A DNA stretch of 64,000 bases, from assembly GCF_000350105.1 (NCBI RefSeq), contig NZ_CAIY01000080.1, positions 56,240-120,239 on the forward strand, given 5' to 3'. This stretch comes from Richelia intracellularis HH01. GTDB lineage: Bacteria; Cyanobacteriota; Cyanobacteriia; Cyanobacteriales; Nostocaceae. The position numbers and the translations under genes are program-made. The notes below the pieces were generated by a model. It saw only the letters and a list, made by a program, of their open reading frames with translations, ran no database searches and was not told the DNA's origin. This document shows, in pieces, positions 21,467-30,947 of the stretch; positions within the stretch are counted from its first letter, which is position 1, and each line of letters opens with the position of its first letter.

Positions 21467-21511
21467 ACAATTTTCTTAGCTATTTAAGCTTCAAACAGCT
21501 AAGAAAATTGT
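21467..21511. repeat. 15-bp inverted repeat
   Basis: Arms 21467-21481 and 21497-21511 (ACAATTTTCTTAGCT and its complement) with a 15-nt loop, in the desert upstream of the DUF2358 gene. Confidence 0.7.
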
Positions 21512-21586
21512 TAATGTTTATAGACTCAATAGATGAGAATTTATATTGTTTAGGTTTACAAGTTAGTATTGGATCTAGATCTCAAA

Positions 21587-21634
21587 ATTTTACATTACGG
21601 ATTTATATATTTATATAAATCCGTAATGTAAAAT
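21587..21634. repeat. 48-bp near-continuous palindrome
   Basis: Arms 21587-21609 and 21612-21634 pair perfectly over 23 bp with only two bases between them. It would form a very stable cruciform or hairpin, but no gene ends here. Confidence 0.8.
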
Positions 21635-21805
21635 GAAAAAGTTATTTAATTTATTACAAAATAAATTCTAGTAGATAGTCATTAGTTCTTAGGCTATATA
21701 TAAATCCCACTTAATAAAAAAAAGATGAATATAACTTGCATTAAGCAGGTATAGAAAGATAATTTTCTATTTTTTTACTTTATCAAAATACTTCCAATAT
21801 ACTTA

Positions 21806-21847
21806 ATTTTTATTGATGATAGATACATATCTATCATCAATAAAAAT
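21806..21847. repeat. 19-bp stem with 4-nt loop
   Basis: Arms 21806-21824 and 21829-21847 are perfectly complementary with loop ACAT. It is the third strong palindrome within 400 bp. Confidence 0.8.
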
Positions 21848-22107
21848 ATTCAATTAAGCTTTTTATTTAATTTTATTAAGGTAATATTTAACCACACTAT
21901 GCAAAGTTCTTCCGTAATTCTTCAAGTCTATATCTAAACTTCTTATGAAAATGAGTTTCTATTTAAACATCTTTTATCTGAGTGAATTGATGTTTTTGAT
22001 TGATAAGACTAAGTAAATGGCATAAAAAGAGGTTAACATGACATTATAGCTTTTTGTAAATTATCTGAAATTTACAATTGGAAAACAACTATCTTTTAGC
22101 TTTGACG

Positions 22108-22497
22108 ATGTCAATTGTTGCAATACTTAAACAGGACTATCAAAGATTTCCCACTAATCAAACTTACAGCATTTATGCTGATGATGTTTATTTTCAAGAT
22201 CCATTAACTAAATTCCGTGGTATCAACCACTATAAAAAAATGATTTGGTTTATTCAGCAATGGTTCTTAAATCCAAAAATGGATGTTCATTATATCCAAC
22301 AACAGGAGAACACAATTAAAACGGAATGGACACTGAGTTGGAATACTCCACTCCCCTGGGAACCCCGAATCTTTATCTCTGGCTCAAGTGAGTTACTTAT
22401 TAGCCCCCAAAATGTTATCGTTTCTCATATTGATTACTGGTATTGTTCTCCCCTAAATGTACTTAAACAGCACCTATTTGCTGGTAAAAGTCAATAA
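22108..22497 (+). CDS. DUF2358 family protein
   Basis: A small cyanobacterial/plastid-lineage protein of 129 residues. I start it at the ATG at 22108 (MSIVAILKQDYQRFP), which matches the usual DUF2358 N-terminus; the longer TTG frame (22078) adds ten residues without a ribosome site. Conserved features are YSIYADDVYFQDPLTKFRG and a tryptophan-rich middle ending in DYWYCSP. The fold is predicted to be SnoaL/NTF2-like; its function is unknown. It lies 44 bp upstream of the ArsA-family gene on the same strand, so the two are probably co-transcribed. Confidence 0.85.
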   Translation: MSIVAILKQDYQRFPTNQTYSIYADDVYFQDPLTKFRGINHYKKMIWFIQQWFLNPKMDVHYIQQQENTIKTEWTLSWNTPLPWEPRIFISGSSELLISPQNVIVSHIDYWYCSPLNVLKQHLFAGKSQ

Positions 22498-22541
22498 TGT
22501 AAATAAGTGTAAACAGTTATTGAGCAGGTAGATAATCACCA

Positions 22542-23729
22542 ATGCGTGTAATTTTAATGACTGGGAAGGGTGGAGTTGGAAAAACTTCCGTTGCTGCTGC
22601 CACCGGTATGCGTTGTGCAGAACTGGGCTATCGTACACTTGTTTTAAGTACAGATCCTGCTCATTCCCTTGCAGATAGCTTTGATATGGAATTAGGACAT
22701 GAGCCTAAACAAATCCGCCCTCAACTCTGGGGTGCGGAATTAGATGCCTTATTAGAGCTAGAAGGAAATTGGGGTAGTGTGAAACGTTATATCACTCAGG
22801 TTTTACAAGCAAGAGGCTTGGAAGCTGTGCAAGCAGAAGAATTGGCTATTCTTCCAGGTATGGACGAAATTTTTGGCTTGGTAAGGATGAAACGTCACTA
22901 TGATGAGGGTGATTTTGACGTTTTAATTATTGACTCTGCCCCTACAGGGACAGCATTAAGGTTACTGAGCTTACCAGAGGTCGGTGGTTGGTATATGCGT
23001 CGCTTCTACAAGCCTTTTCAAAATATATCAGTTGCTCTTAGACCATTGGTAGAACCACTGTTTAAACCCATTGCCGGATTTTCATTACCCGATAAGGAAG
23101 TAATGGACGCCCCCTATGAATTCTACGAACAAATTGAGGCCCTGGAAAAAGTTCTTACAGATAATACTCAAACTTCTGTGCGCTTAATTACTAATCCTGA
23201 AAAGATGGTTATCAAGGAGTCCCTACGAGCCCATGCTTATTTGAGCTTATATAATGTTTCTACCGATTTAGTAGTAGCAAATCGAATTATTCCCGAAGAA
23301 GTTACAGACATATTCTTCCAACGTTGGAAAGAAAATCAAAAGCAATATCGTCAAGAAATTCATGACAACTTTCATCCACTACCAGTGAGGGAAGTACCTT
23401 TATTTCCCCAGGAAATGTGTGGAATAAAGGCCTTAGAAAGGTTGAAGGAAATTCTTTACAAAGATGATGATCCAGCTCAGGTTTTCTATAAGGAGAATAC
23501 CATTCGTGTGGTGCAAGAAAATAATCAATATAGCTTGGAGTTGTATTTACCCGGTGTGCCTAAAAATCAGATTCAATTGAGTAAGAGTGGGGATGAATTG
23601 AATATTAGAATTGGCAATCATCGCCGTAATCTAGTCCTACCTCAGGCATTAGCTGCTTTACAACCTGACAGAGCAAAAATGGAGGAAGATTATTTGAAAA
23701 TCCGTTTTTCGGAGAAGGGGAAAATTTAA
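22542..23729 (+). CDS. ArsA/Get3-family ATPase with C-terminal HSP20-like domain
   Basis: A 395-residue protein. The deviant Walker [10 protein letters not shown] is at about 8-16, with [12 protein letters not shown] as switch I and [12 protein letters not shown] as switch II, the signature of the ArsA/TRC40 class. Residues about 320-390 form an alpha-crystallin (HSP20-like) domain with [21 protein letters not shown], as found in cyanobacterial members. Get3 homologues target tail-anchored membrane proteins and ArsA drives arsenite export. No ArsB or other arsenic gene is nearby, so a targeting or chaperone role is more likely. Probably an operon with the DUF2358 gene. Confidence 0.88.
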   Translation: MRVILMTGKGGVGKTSVAAATGMRCAELGYRTLVLSTDPAHSLADSFDMELGHEPKQIRPQLWGAELDALLELEGNWGSVKRYITQVLQARGLEAVQAEELAILPGMDEIFGLVRMKRHYDEGDFDVLIIDSAPTGTALRLLSLPEVGGWYMRRFYKPFQNISVALRPLVEPLFKPIAGFSLPDKEVMDAPYEFYEQIEALEKVLTDNTQTSVRLITNPEKMVIKESLRAHAYLSLYNVSTDLVVANRIIPEEVTDIFFQRWKENQKQYRQEIHDNFHPLPVREVPLFPQEMCGIKALERLKEILYKDDDPAQVFYKENTIRVVQENNQYSLELYLPGVPKNQIQLSKSGDELNIRIGNHRRNLVLPQALAALQPDRAKMEEDYLKIRFSEKGKI

Positions 23730-23750
23730 ATGTTATATTAAAATTCATAC

Positions 23751-23780
23751 TCCCCACTTTCTATTTAGAGAAGTTGGGGG
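23751..23780. terminator. possible bidirectional terminator
   Basis: An imperfect G+C-rich stem (CCCC against GGGG with a bulge) 21 bp after the ArsA-family stop and before the convergent mscS end. There is no clear U-run. Confidence 0.4.
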
Positions 23781-23930
23781 TGTGCATATCTCGTAGAGGA
23801 GAGTAAAGCATAGCTGGAATTGTTAGCTTACATAAAACTACTTTACATGCTTTGTTCCTAATACTCCTAATTACCATAGAAATACATGCTTCTCAGTCCG
23901 ATAATAATCCTCAAGTTGTAACAGCAGACT

Positions 23931-25940
23931 CTAAATTTCTAAAGGTATTTCTGATTGTGGACTATTACTGATTTCACTTGATATATCTTGAGAAGTTGTA
24001 CTAGATGTTTGTCGAATTAAAATTTCTTTATGGAGAGGAATAGCAGCAACAGAAATACCCTCTTTTATAAAGCGTTCCTGAATTAAACGGATATAATCCG
24101 CATGAACAGTCCAATAATCCTCTTTTGTTGTCCACCCGCTAATACTAACACTAATATAATATTTTTCTATTTGCCATACAAAAGTTGAGGGAGATGGACT
24201 TTGAAGAATTTTAGGATGGGATTTCATGATCTCTATTAATAACTGCTCGATATATTCCAAATTCTCACTAAATTCGACACGCAGCCAAATTTGTATTTTT
24301 CTATTCTTACTTTGAGTCAGTGTTTCAATCGTACCACCCCAGACTACATTGTTGGGAATATTAAAAATTTGACCTTGAAATCCTTTGATTTTTGTACTTG
24401 CTAGGTTAATAGAATCTACATAACCCCAAATACCATTGAGCTTTACCTCATCACCAATATCAAAAGGCTTATAGAGCATCATCATCAAACCACTGGCAAA
24501 GTTACTAATATTACTTTGCAGGGCAAATGCTAGTATGAAACTTGCACCTCCAAGCATTGATAGAATAGGGCTTAGGCTAACCTCTAATGCTGTTAGTGCA
24601 ATCATAAAACCAACTGCAATCCCGCCACGTTTAACAAACAAAATAGCAAAACGGGATAACAAAACAGATATATTATCAATCCTATTAAGAAAAAGGTTGA
24701 GGATAATGGCAAGAATTTGAGAAACAATAATTGAGGTAAATATAATGCCCATAAATTGACTGAGATTTACAGCCCAGCGTAAACCACCTTCTTTAGATTT
24801 GAACCAAGTAATTAATCTAACTCCAATCCCATCAGTATCTTTTAATTCAAGTTCTATAATATTAATGGCTCTAATGTATTGCCTGTAGGGTTTGGGGTTA
24901 CCTCCCTTAAGGTCTAGTTCATCTAAAATAATTTTGAATCGATCAACTATTGCAGTTTTCTCTGACTGTAATTCAGTCGCATTTATGACTAATTGATTCT
25001 TCAATTTGGTATCTTCATCTGTATTTTCCTCTAATTTTTCTGCTGCTTTTTCCAAAGTACTTTCTTTGTGTTGAAGATTATCTTTTTCATTTACAACATT
25101 TCCTAAATTGGGAATTTTGGTATTCTCTTTACTGGTTATTTCAGATTCCCCTATGGCTGAAATAACCTTTTGAAGAGATTCCTCTGCGGCCTCTAGTTCC
25201 CGATTTGCCTGTTCATATTCTAGTGATTCTAAAATAGATCGTTTTTGATTTAAGTGGTCGGATTCAAGGGCTTTGATTGCCATCTCTAGAGCATTAATTT
25301 TTTTAGTAACGTTATTATATGCTGGAGAGCCAACAACCATATTTCTTCGTTCTTGTTTTGCCTTTTCTATTTCACCTTTTTCCTTAGCCTTCTCTAATAT
25401 ATTACTCAAGGCTTTATCTTGTTGTATTTCCCTTTTTGCTTCTTTTGCTTCCTGAATTATAGATTCAGCTTTTCTCAAGTTCTCTTTAGCTGTTTCTACT
25501 CTTTCTTTTACATTTTCATACTCTTGTGAGCCTCGGATTGCAGACATTTTAGCTGATTCATTTTCTTTAAGGGAAGATTTAGCCCTTCTTAAGGCTCCAA
25601 TAACTTTTTTCTCTTTATTGATAATCTTATTTTTGCGCTTAATGGTAATTTCTGTATCGCTGATTTGTCGAATTTTTTTCTTGAGTATCAGCAACCATTC
25701 TAATGATTCAGTTTGTAGTTCTTCTTTTGTAAGTGGTTTGACTAGTAACTTCAATTCTTCCAGAGGAATGGTTGGATCCTTAGTCGTAATGACATATTTC
25801 GAATTTCCAGTACTTGAAGAATTAAATTTTTCATAGGCAGTTTTTTTTACTTCCTCTGAATTTCCTTTTTCTGAGAAAGCACAGATAGCAAAAGCAAAAA
25901 CTAAACCAGTTAGGATAGTAGCACGAACCCGACAGTACAT
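23931..25940 (-). CDS. MscS-family mechanosensitive channel with long coiled-coil N-terminus
   Basis: A 669-residue membrane protein. I choose the ATG at 25940, preceded by AAGGAG at a nine-base spacing, over the TTG one codon upstream. Residues 1-28 look like a signal peptide. About 80-340 is highly charged coiled coil with three degenerate repeats (each near GSxEY...A...L.KA, at about 135, 205 and 240). Helices lie near 390-415, 440-455 and 465-495. The MscS pore helix and beta domain are recognisable: FALQSNISNFASGLMMML, PFDIGDEV and FNIPNNVVWGGTIETLTQS. The family releases solutes on osmotic downshock. The extended periplasmic coiled coil may sense or bind the cell wall (inference). Confidence 0.85.
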   Translation of the reverse strand: MYCRVRATILTGLVFAFAICAFSEKGNSEEVKKTAYEKFNSSSTGNSKYVITTKDPTIPLEELKLLVKPLTKEELQTESLEWLLILKKKIRQISDTEITIKRKNKIINKEKKVIGALRRAKSSLKENESAKMSAIRGSQEYENVKERVETAKENLRKAESIIQEAKEAKREIQQDKALSNILEKAKEKGEIEKAKQERRNMVVGSPAYNNVTKKINALEMAIKALESDHLNQKRSILESLEYEQANRELEAAEESLQKVISAIGESEITSKENTKIPNLGNVVNEKDNLQHKESTLEKAAEKLEENTDEDTKLKNQLVINATELQSEKTAIVDRFKIILDELDLKGGNPKPYRQYIRAINIIELELKDTDGIGVRLITWFKSKEGGLRWAVNLSQFMGIIFTSIIVSQILAIILNLFLNRIDNISVLLSRFAILFVKRGGIAVGFMIALTALEVSLSPILSMLGGASFILAFALQSNISNFASGLMMMLYKPFDIGDEVKLNGIWGYVDSINLASTKIKGFQGQIFNIPNNVVWGGTIETLTQSKNRKIQIWLRVEFSENLEYIEQLLIEIMKSHPKILQSPSPSTFVWQIEKYYISVSISGWTTKEDYWTVHADYIRLIQERFIKEGISVAAIPLHKEILIRQTSSTTSQDISSEISNSPQSEIPLEI

Positions 25941-27295
25941 CAATGTTTTTCTCCTTGTTTTTATTTAATAAATTTAATGCTAAAAAATGATAAATAAAAC
26001 AAATAATTATTAGTAACATAGATTCTGAGAAATACACTTTATATTAATATGCAAGGCTAAGATATAACAACTTGAGTTTACTTAGAGTTTTAAGCTTTTA
26101 CTGTTACATCTACTTTTATAAACCTATACAAAAAATAATGTATCTAATAATTAAAAGGTTCCATATTAAAATTATGGGGTATATACCTAATAATAAGCTA
26201 TTGGTTAGTCAATTTTATTGACTTGTACAATAATTTGAAATCTTGGTAAAATACTTCAGCATTAAGGTTTAAATTATTTAACCTAATATAATTGTGAGAT
26301 TTACTTCTATTATGCCAGAATAGAAGGTTCTCATCATCCAATAGTACTAAATTGTTGAGCAGAATTGATTAAGTAAGATTTATCCACCCCAATAAATCAT
26401 TTCAATCTAGAAAGGATATTTGTACCAACTGTACATTGTCTCCTCAGCTTTTGATTTTTAGGCTTAATATTCTTGGGTAACTTATTATATTTAAATTTTT
26501 TTTACAAAATAGGATGAGAATATTGCCATCATGTTTCCCAAGTATAGTAAGCCCCCAATCCATTGAGATCTGAAATATTATTCAGTTAAATTTATTTGTA
26601 TTATCTCTTATTAATCTGTGGAAATATTCATTATATAATTTTCCTAATTTTGGTCTATTGAAAATAAATACCACCTTCATTAATCTACTTCTGCTGAGTA
26701 GTTATAAGTATGTATTTACTCTATTTACCAGAAGGATATAGCTTTACATAAGGTGTTTAATTCTATAAGTTACGACTTACTAAAGCCCATTGAAATCCTA
26801 GACTATTATATCAAATACTGAAAGATACCTAAACTAAGTTGAATACACAAAATAGTTTTTACCAGCAATTGATTAACTAAGAATTCTATTCTAGTCCAAA
26901 ATTAGGTAGATATAAATAAAATACTTATTATTTATAGATATTGTGGAATATCTAGCGTGTAATTTATCTAATAGAGACCAAAAATCCTTATCATTCAATG
27001 TATTTTTGCCAATGCAAGTTTCTCTTATTTGAACTAGCATTAAATTTGTGATATTTTTTTCATCTGAGTTTTAGCTTTCTATTATTTTATTCATATATTA
27101 CACACAAATCAAAATAAATCAGTAAAAATCTTGATCATTTATCTATTTAAAATTTTAATAATATCCCGATATTTATAATTAAGTATTTTTCTTATATTTC
27201 CAGATACCATATATCGTCGGGGATATATGGTATCTGGAAATATATATGTTAACCTAATTATTTTATTTTTATTATCAGTTTTAATCCTATTTTTT
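25941..27295. other. 1.35 kb spacer between mscS and sodA
   Basis: Contains the mscS promoter region and the hairpin after sodA. No intact gene. On the minus strand near 26210-26290 one frame gives AEVFYQDFKLLYKSIKLTNQ before a stop, possibly another fragment. Otherwise nothing is recognised. Confidence 0.4.
27193..27244 (-). terminator. 22-bp perfect stem-loop after sodA
   Basis: Arms 27193-27214 and 27223-27244 with an 8-nt G-rich loop, about 50 bp beyond the sodA stop. Good candidate for a terminator or RNA 3' end. Confidence 0.7.
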
Positions 27296-28054
27296 TTACA
27301 AAGAAATTGATTTTTTAGCTACTGTAAATCGTTTATTAACCTCATCCCAATTTACCACATTCCACCAAGCCTCCAAATAATCTTTCCGCCGATTTTGGTA
27401 GTTTAAATAATAGGCATGTTCCCAGATGTCATTACCCATAATGGGATACTTACCCTCACTTAATGGACTATTTTGATTAGCTGTACTCATTACTTCTAGC
27501 TTGTCATTTTTATTTAAAACTAACCAAGTCCAACCACTGCCAAAGTGCTTGGCACCAGCTTGATTAAACTGTTTTTTAAAATTATTAAAATTACCAAAGT
27601 CCTTCTTTATAGCAGATGCAATCTCCTTGTTGGGTTCTCCTCCACCGTTAGGTTTCATAATTGTCCAGAACATAGTATGATTAAGATGGCCTCCACCATT
27701 ATTGCAAACTATATTCTGAATATCTCTGGGTATATCGTCCAAATTCTTAAGTAAATCTTCTATACTCTGACTTTTCAGTTCTGGATGTTTAGTCAGAGCC
27801 GCATTAAGGTTTTTGACATAGGAGGCATGGTGTTTATCATGATGGAAACGCATTGTTTGTTCATCTATATACGGTTCCAGAGCTTCGTAGGGATAAGGTA
27901 AAGGAGGCAACTTAACTATATCCTCTGTTTTTTCTGCCATGGTTATACGTTCATTACTAGGAATGTTTTCTTCAGCTAAGGTATAACCATCTAAGGCAAA
28001 ACTGCCTATGGTAGCTCCCAGAATAAATAAGAAATGCCGTCGATTAAGATTCAT
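27296..28054 (-). CDS. sodA: exported manganese superoxide dismutase
   Basis: A 252-residue Mn/Fe SOD with an extra N-terminal segment. [10 protein letters not shown] followed by a hydrophobic run is a twin-arginine-type signal or membrane anchor, so the enzyme acts in the thylakoid lumen, the periplasm or at a membrane. Metal ligands are visible: His about 71 (FHHDKHH), His about 126 ([10 protein letters not shown]), and Asp about 209 and His about 213 ([11 protein letters not shown]). The GGHxNHxxFW form favours Mn over Fe. The enzyme dismutates superoxide to H2O2 and O2. It stands alone, with a strong stem-loop at its 3' end. Confidence 0.93.
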   Translation of the reverse strand: MNLNRRHFLFILGATIGSFALDGYTLAEENIPSNERITMAEKTEDIVKLPPLPYPYEALEPYIDEQTMRFHHDKHHASYVKNLNAALTKHPELKSQSIEDLLKNLDDIPRDIQNIVCNNGGGHLNHTMFWTIMKPNGGGEPNKEIASAIKKDFGNFNNFKKQFNQAGAKHFGSGWTWLVLNKNDKLEVMSTANQNSPLSEGKYPIMGNDIWEHAYYLNYQNRRKDYLEAWWNVVNWDEVNKRFTVAKKSISL

Positions 28055-28224
28055 AAGTGTTTTACCTGAAAAATTTGTTTTCTATTCTTATTGTCGTAGA
28101 TTGTAGACACAATTTATTCTTCATAACTCTTCAAGTAGAAATAACTAATTGCTGTAGATATAAAATGATTAGAAATAACAAAAGTATTTTATTTTGAATC
28201 TACAATGGAATATCTAAAACAATC

Positions 28225-29193
28225 ATGATTAATGAGAATATAGTTACTTATAGTCCTTCCCATATAGTAGTACCAACCTATAAATGTTTTAACCGTTGCG
28301 GTTATTGTAACTTTCGTCAAGATGTAGAAAATAGTCCTGAGATGGATTTACAAACAGCTACTAATATTTTCCACAACTTGCAAAGCTTCAATATTTGTGA
28401 AATTCTCATTATCAGTGGAGAAACACATCGATCTTCGTCCGAGCGTCCGCAATGGTTCCAACGTATTTATAATCTGTGTGAACTGGCATTAAACATGGGA
28501 TTTTTACCCCATACTAATGTTGGTATACTCAGTTTTGCAGAAATGCAGAGATTGAAACAGGTAAATGTATCTATGGGATTGATGCTAGAACAAATAACCC
28601 CTAAACTTGTACAGACAGTACATCGAAATGCACCTAGTAAATTGCCCTCACTGAGGTTAGAACAATTAAAGTGGGCAGGAGAATTACAAATACCCTTTAC
28701 GACAGGATTACTTCTGGGAATTGGTGAGGTGGAAGATGATTGCTGGGATGCCTTAAAAGTCCTAGCAAAGCTTCATAAAAAGTATGGTCATATTCAAGAA
28801 GTAATTTTACAGCCTTATAGTCAGGGAAACAAACAAACCTGGCAAGGAGATACTTTTAATCCATATAAATTACCAGAAATTATTCATTGCTCAAGACAAA
28901 TACTACCACCAGATATTACCATTCAAATCCCGCCAAATTTAGTGCGGGATAATGGATGGTTGATTGCTTGTTTAGAAGCTGGAGCTGGTGATTTTGGTGG
29001 TATTAGCCTTAAGGATGAGGTAAATCCGGATTATCCTCAAATTCGAGTTGAGGAGTTGCAAAAAATTTTGCAACTTTCCGGGTGGAATCTCATCCCAAGA
29101 TTACCAGTATATCCTCAGTTTACAAACTGGCTGGTCCCAAATTTACAAGTAGCTGTCAGTAACTGGCAAAAATTTATCTCGGTTACTCAATAA
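28225..29193 (+). CDS. cofG: FO synthase subunit 1, CofG (radical SAM)
   Basis: A 322-residue radical-SAM enzyme. The iron-sulfur motif CFNRCGYC has cysteines at 21, 25 and 28. GETHRSSSERPQW, TNVGILSF, LLGIGEV and ILQPYSQGNK are CofG-like. CofG and CofH join tyrosine to a pyrimidine to make the deazaflavin FO. In cyanobacteria, which generally lack F420 enzymes, FO serves as an antenna chromophore of some DNA photolyases. No cofH or photolyase gene lies in this window. ATG start; the stop codon lies inside a stem-loop. Confidence 0.9.
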   Translation: MINENIVTYSPSHIVVPTYKCFNRCGYCNFRQDVENSPEMDLQTATNIFHNLQSFNICEILIISGETHRSSSERPQWFQRIYNLCELALNMGFLPHTNVGILSFAEMQRLKQVNVSMGLMLEQITPKLVQTVHRNAPSKLPSLRLEQLKWAGELQIPFTTGLLLGIGEVEDDCWDALKVLAKLHKKYGHIQEVILQPYSQGNKQTWQGDTFNPYKLPEIIHCSRQILPPDITIQIPPNLVRDNGWLIACLEAGAGDFGGISLKDEVNPDYPQIRVEELQKILQLSGWNLIPRLPVYPQFTNWLVPNLQVAVSNWQKFISVTQ

Positions 29194-29235
29194 ACTTTTT
29201 ATGTGATGTTAATTTAACATCGTGAAAAGTTTATT
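29189..29235 (+). terminator. stem-loop overlapping the cofG stop codon
   Basis: An outer 11-bp stem (29189-29199 with 29225-29235) and an inner 8-bp stem (GATGTTAA, 29205-29212 with 29214-29221). The outer arm includes the cofG TAA, so termination would be coupled to the end of translation. Confidence 0.65.
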
Positions 29236-29636
29236 CAAGCCTTAAACAAATTTCTTATTTTTATCACCGTATTTATATCGCCCGAAGTTTCCTTTTTTCA
29301 AAAATATTAGCCTAAATATTTATTTAAGAAATCCTATATAATCCATAGCTGTTAATAATGTCTGAGTTTTTAAAAATCTTTGGCAATGTCATGAGCGATT
29401 TCAAATTGCTATAAAATAGCATAATTCACAAATGAGTTGAAAAGACTTTCAACTTTTCTTGATGGTTTTGCTCGATACGTGGAAGAATCACTATGTAAAG
29501 TTCTTTTCTTTTCTGCAGAGAATAAGTTTCTGTGGAATAAATCAAGATTCAAGTTGAAATTATGTCATTCCAAATTTTTAAGCTTATTTGATCCATTTAC
29601 CAAATATCAAATTCCATAATTTTGGTAGCGGTCAGG

Positions 29637-29741
29637 ATCCACTTAAGTATCAGAAATGACAAATGAACTTTGGTATTTTGCTTCTCTTAATGGTAGGTTT
29701 AAGTATGGCAAAATACCTTCATAAAAGATACCTAAGTGGAT
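29637..29741. other. 105-nt two-stem structured element
   Basis: Outer arms 29637-29651 and 29727-29741 (ATCCACTTAAGTATC and its near complement, one wobble) enclose an inner stem (29672-29681 with 29708-29717, GGTATTTTGC). Nested long stems of this kind suggest a folded RNA or a small non-autonomous element. I see no second copy in the window. Confidence 0.4.
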
Positions 29742-30104
29742 AAAATATATATTTCTATTCTTTTACTATTGAATTAATTTACTAATTTTTGTCTTTTTAT
29801 GAGGGGTAGCGATGCTATAGTGCTATTCATTGATTTCAACTATCACCAAATCTACTTAAGTCATAATGTTACCGGGTGCACCTACTGTTATATCCTGAGA
29901 GAATTGGAATTGTTTACTATTAGCTCTTTTTCGGGTTGCTCTAATTAGAATTAATATATCCTTATTCTACTCTACTACTATCAAGTAATTATGAGTATGT
30001 ACTTGCTATTTAGTGACACAATTAAATTTTTGTTTTCCTAGGTACCGATAAATTTAAATGGGGATTTAACTATATTTACTAAGGCTTATTACGATTTCTA
30101 ACAT

Positions 30105-30332
30105 GCTGGCTTGGATATAAACAAAACTCGGCATGTTGTTTTATCTAACTTGTTTGCCATAATCATAAATTATCTCTATGTTGATAATTTTATTAAATAT
30201 GAACTGATCAATCCCGATCCTAATAGTTTTATTGATGCTCATCGTAGCCTTATGGACAAGGCTAACTCTTGGTGTAATCGGCAAGTAGCCATATTAAGTA
30301 AAAGTCAGCCAAAGGTAATTAGTAATAGCTGA
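30105..30332 (+). pseudogene. possible gene fragment
   Basis: An open frame of 75 codons whose first usable start is a TTG at 30111 without a ribosome site. The sequence looks coding, for example VVLSNLFAIIINYLYVDNF, ELINPDPNSFIDAHRSLMDK and NSWCNRQVAIL. I do not recognise the family. Lack of a start and upstream stops suggest the 3' end of a decayed gene, though a short live gene cannot be excluded. Confidence 0.4.
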
Positions 30333-30377
30333 CATGATAACTAGTTACCAATTACCATTTTTACTATCATATTTTGT

Positions 30378-30761
30378 TTATTGTTTTTCAGCTTTATAAG
30401 TATAGAAGTTTTCGAAAGCTCCTACACTGTCAAAAGCATAAGCTGGGAGCAGGGAACTGAGTTTTAAGTTAGTCCTATACATGCTGAATAATACATAATT
30501 TTGCCTCTGGGTAGTAGCACTTATAAGATCCTTGATGTAAGGATTTGCCTTTTTTAGTAGGTATTCACAATCAAATTTGATGATACTCTGCAATAGATCT
30601 GGGTATTTATTACAAATATTAGCTTTTAAATACTTTGTCAGTTTAAGTGAGGCATACTGCTCATATTGAGGCTGGCTAGGATTAGTCTTTATCATAAATA
30701 CACCCAAAACACCTAATCCTACAATTCCTGCACATATTATGCTCATTGAGGGTTTAATCAT
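30378..30761 (-). CDS. DUF4359 family protein
   Basis: A 127-residue protein with one N-terminal hydrophobic segment (about 6-25: ICAGIVGLGVLGVFMI) followed by TNPSQPQYEQYASLKLTKYL, typical of the cyanobacterial DUF4359 family. Two cysteines (near 51 and 65) could form a disulfide in a non-cytoplasmic domain. The C-terminus is FENFYTYKAEKQ. Function unknown; probably anchored in the membrane or exported. ATG start; divergent from tRNA-His. Confidence 0.8.
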   Translation of the reverse strand: MIKPSMSIICAGIVGLGVLGVFMIKTNPSQPQYEQYASLKLTKYLKANICNKYPDLLQSIIKFDCEYLLKKANPYIKDLISATTQRQNYVLFSMYRTNLKLSSLLPAYAFDSVGAFENFYTYKAEKQ

Positions 30762-30840
30762 ACTATCATTTTGAATTTACTTGCTTTTTGTAGAAGTCAG
30801 CTAAACTTACTTCCTCCTTACTAATAAAACTGGATCAAAA

Positions 30841-30869
30841 GTGACAAATTATGTTACACTTAACATAAT
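30841..30869 (+). promoter_or_regulatory. candidate promoter of tRNA-His
   Basis: GTGACA (30841-30846) and CATAAT (30864-30869) are separated by exactly 17 bases, close to a sigma-70 promoter. The -10 box ends only four bases before the mature tRNA, so transcription would start at or next to the tRNA 5' end. Confidence 0.4.
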
Positions 30870-30873
30870 GTGT

Positions 30874-30947
30874 GGCGAGCGTGGCCAAGTGGTTAAGGCA
30901 GAGGATTGTGGTTCCTCCACTCGTGGGTTCGAGTCCCATCGTTCGCC
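30874..30947 (+). tRNA. trnH: tRNA-His (GTG anticodon)
   Basis: Folds as a full cloverleaf. The acceptor stem has the eighth G(-1):C73 pair specific to histidine tRNA (GGCGAGCG with CGTTCGCC). The anticodon GTG is at 30908-30910 in a 5-bp stem (30901-30905 with 30913-30917). The T arm has GGGTTCGAGTCCC. The complete CCA tail is not encoded. Confidence 0.95.

Larger units (their letters stand above)
18573..22107. other. 3.5 kb gene desert with remnants and palindromes
   Basis: The largest gap in the window. It holds no intact gene, but it has two probable gene remnants (minus near 18786-19140; plus 19800-20089) and five long inverted repeats (19595-19634, 20088-20140, 21467-21511, 21587-21634, 21806-21847). 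A plus frame at 20777-20917 (MDNNYFYKFYN...) is open for 46 codons and may be another fragment or chance. The rest is A+T-rich without visible structure. The palindromes have unrelated sequences, so they are not copies of one repeat. Confidence 0.55.
29194..30377. other. 1.2 kb spacer with a folded element and a possible gene fragment
   Basis: After the cofG stem-loop this region contains a two-stem inverted element (29637-29741) and a plus-strand open frame (30105-30332), both listed separately. A 60-codon frame at 29437-29619 starts with TTG and reads like noise. Nothing else is recognised. Confidence 0.4.
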
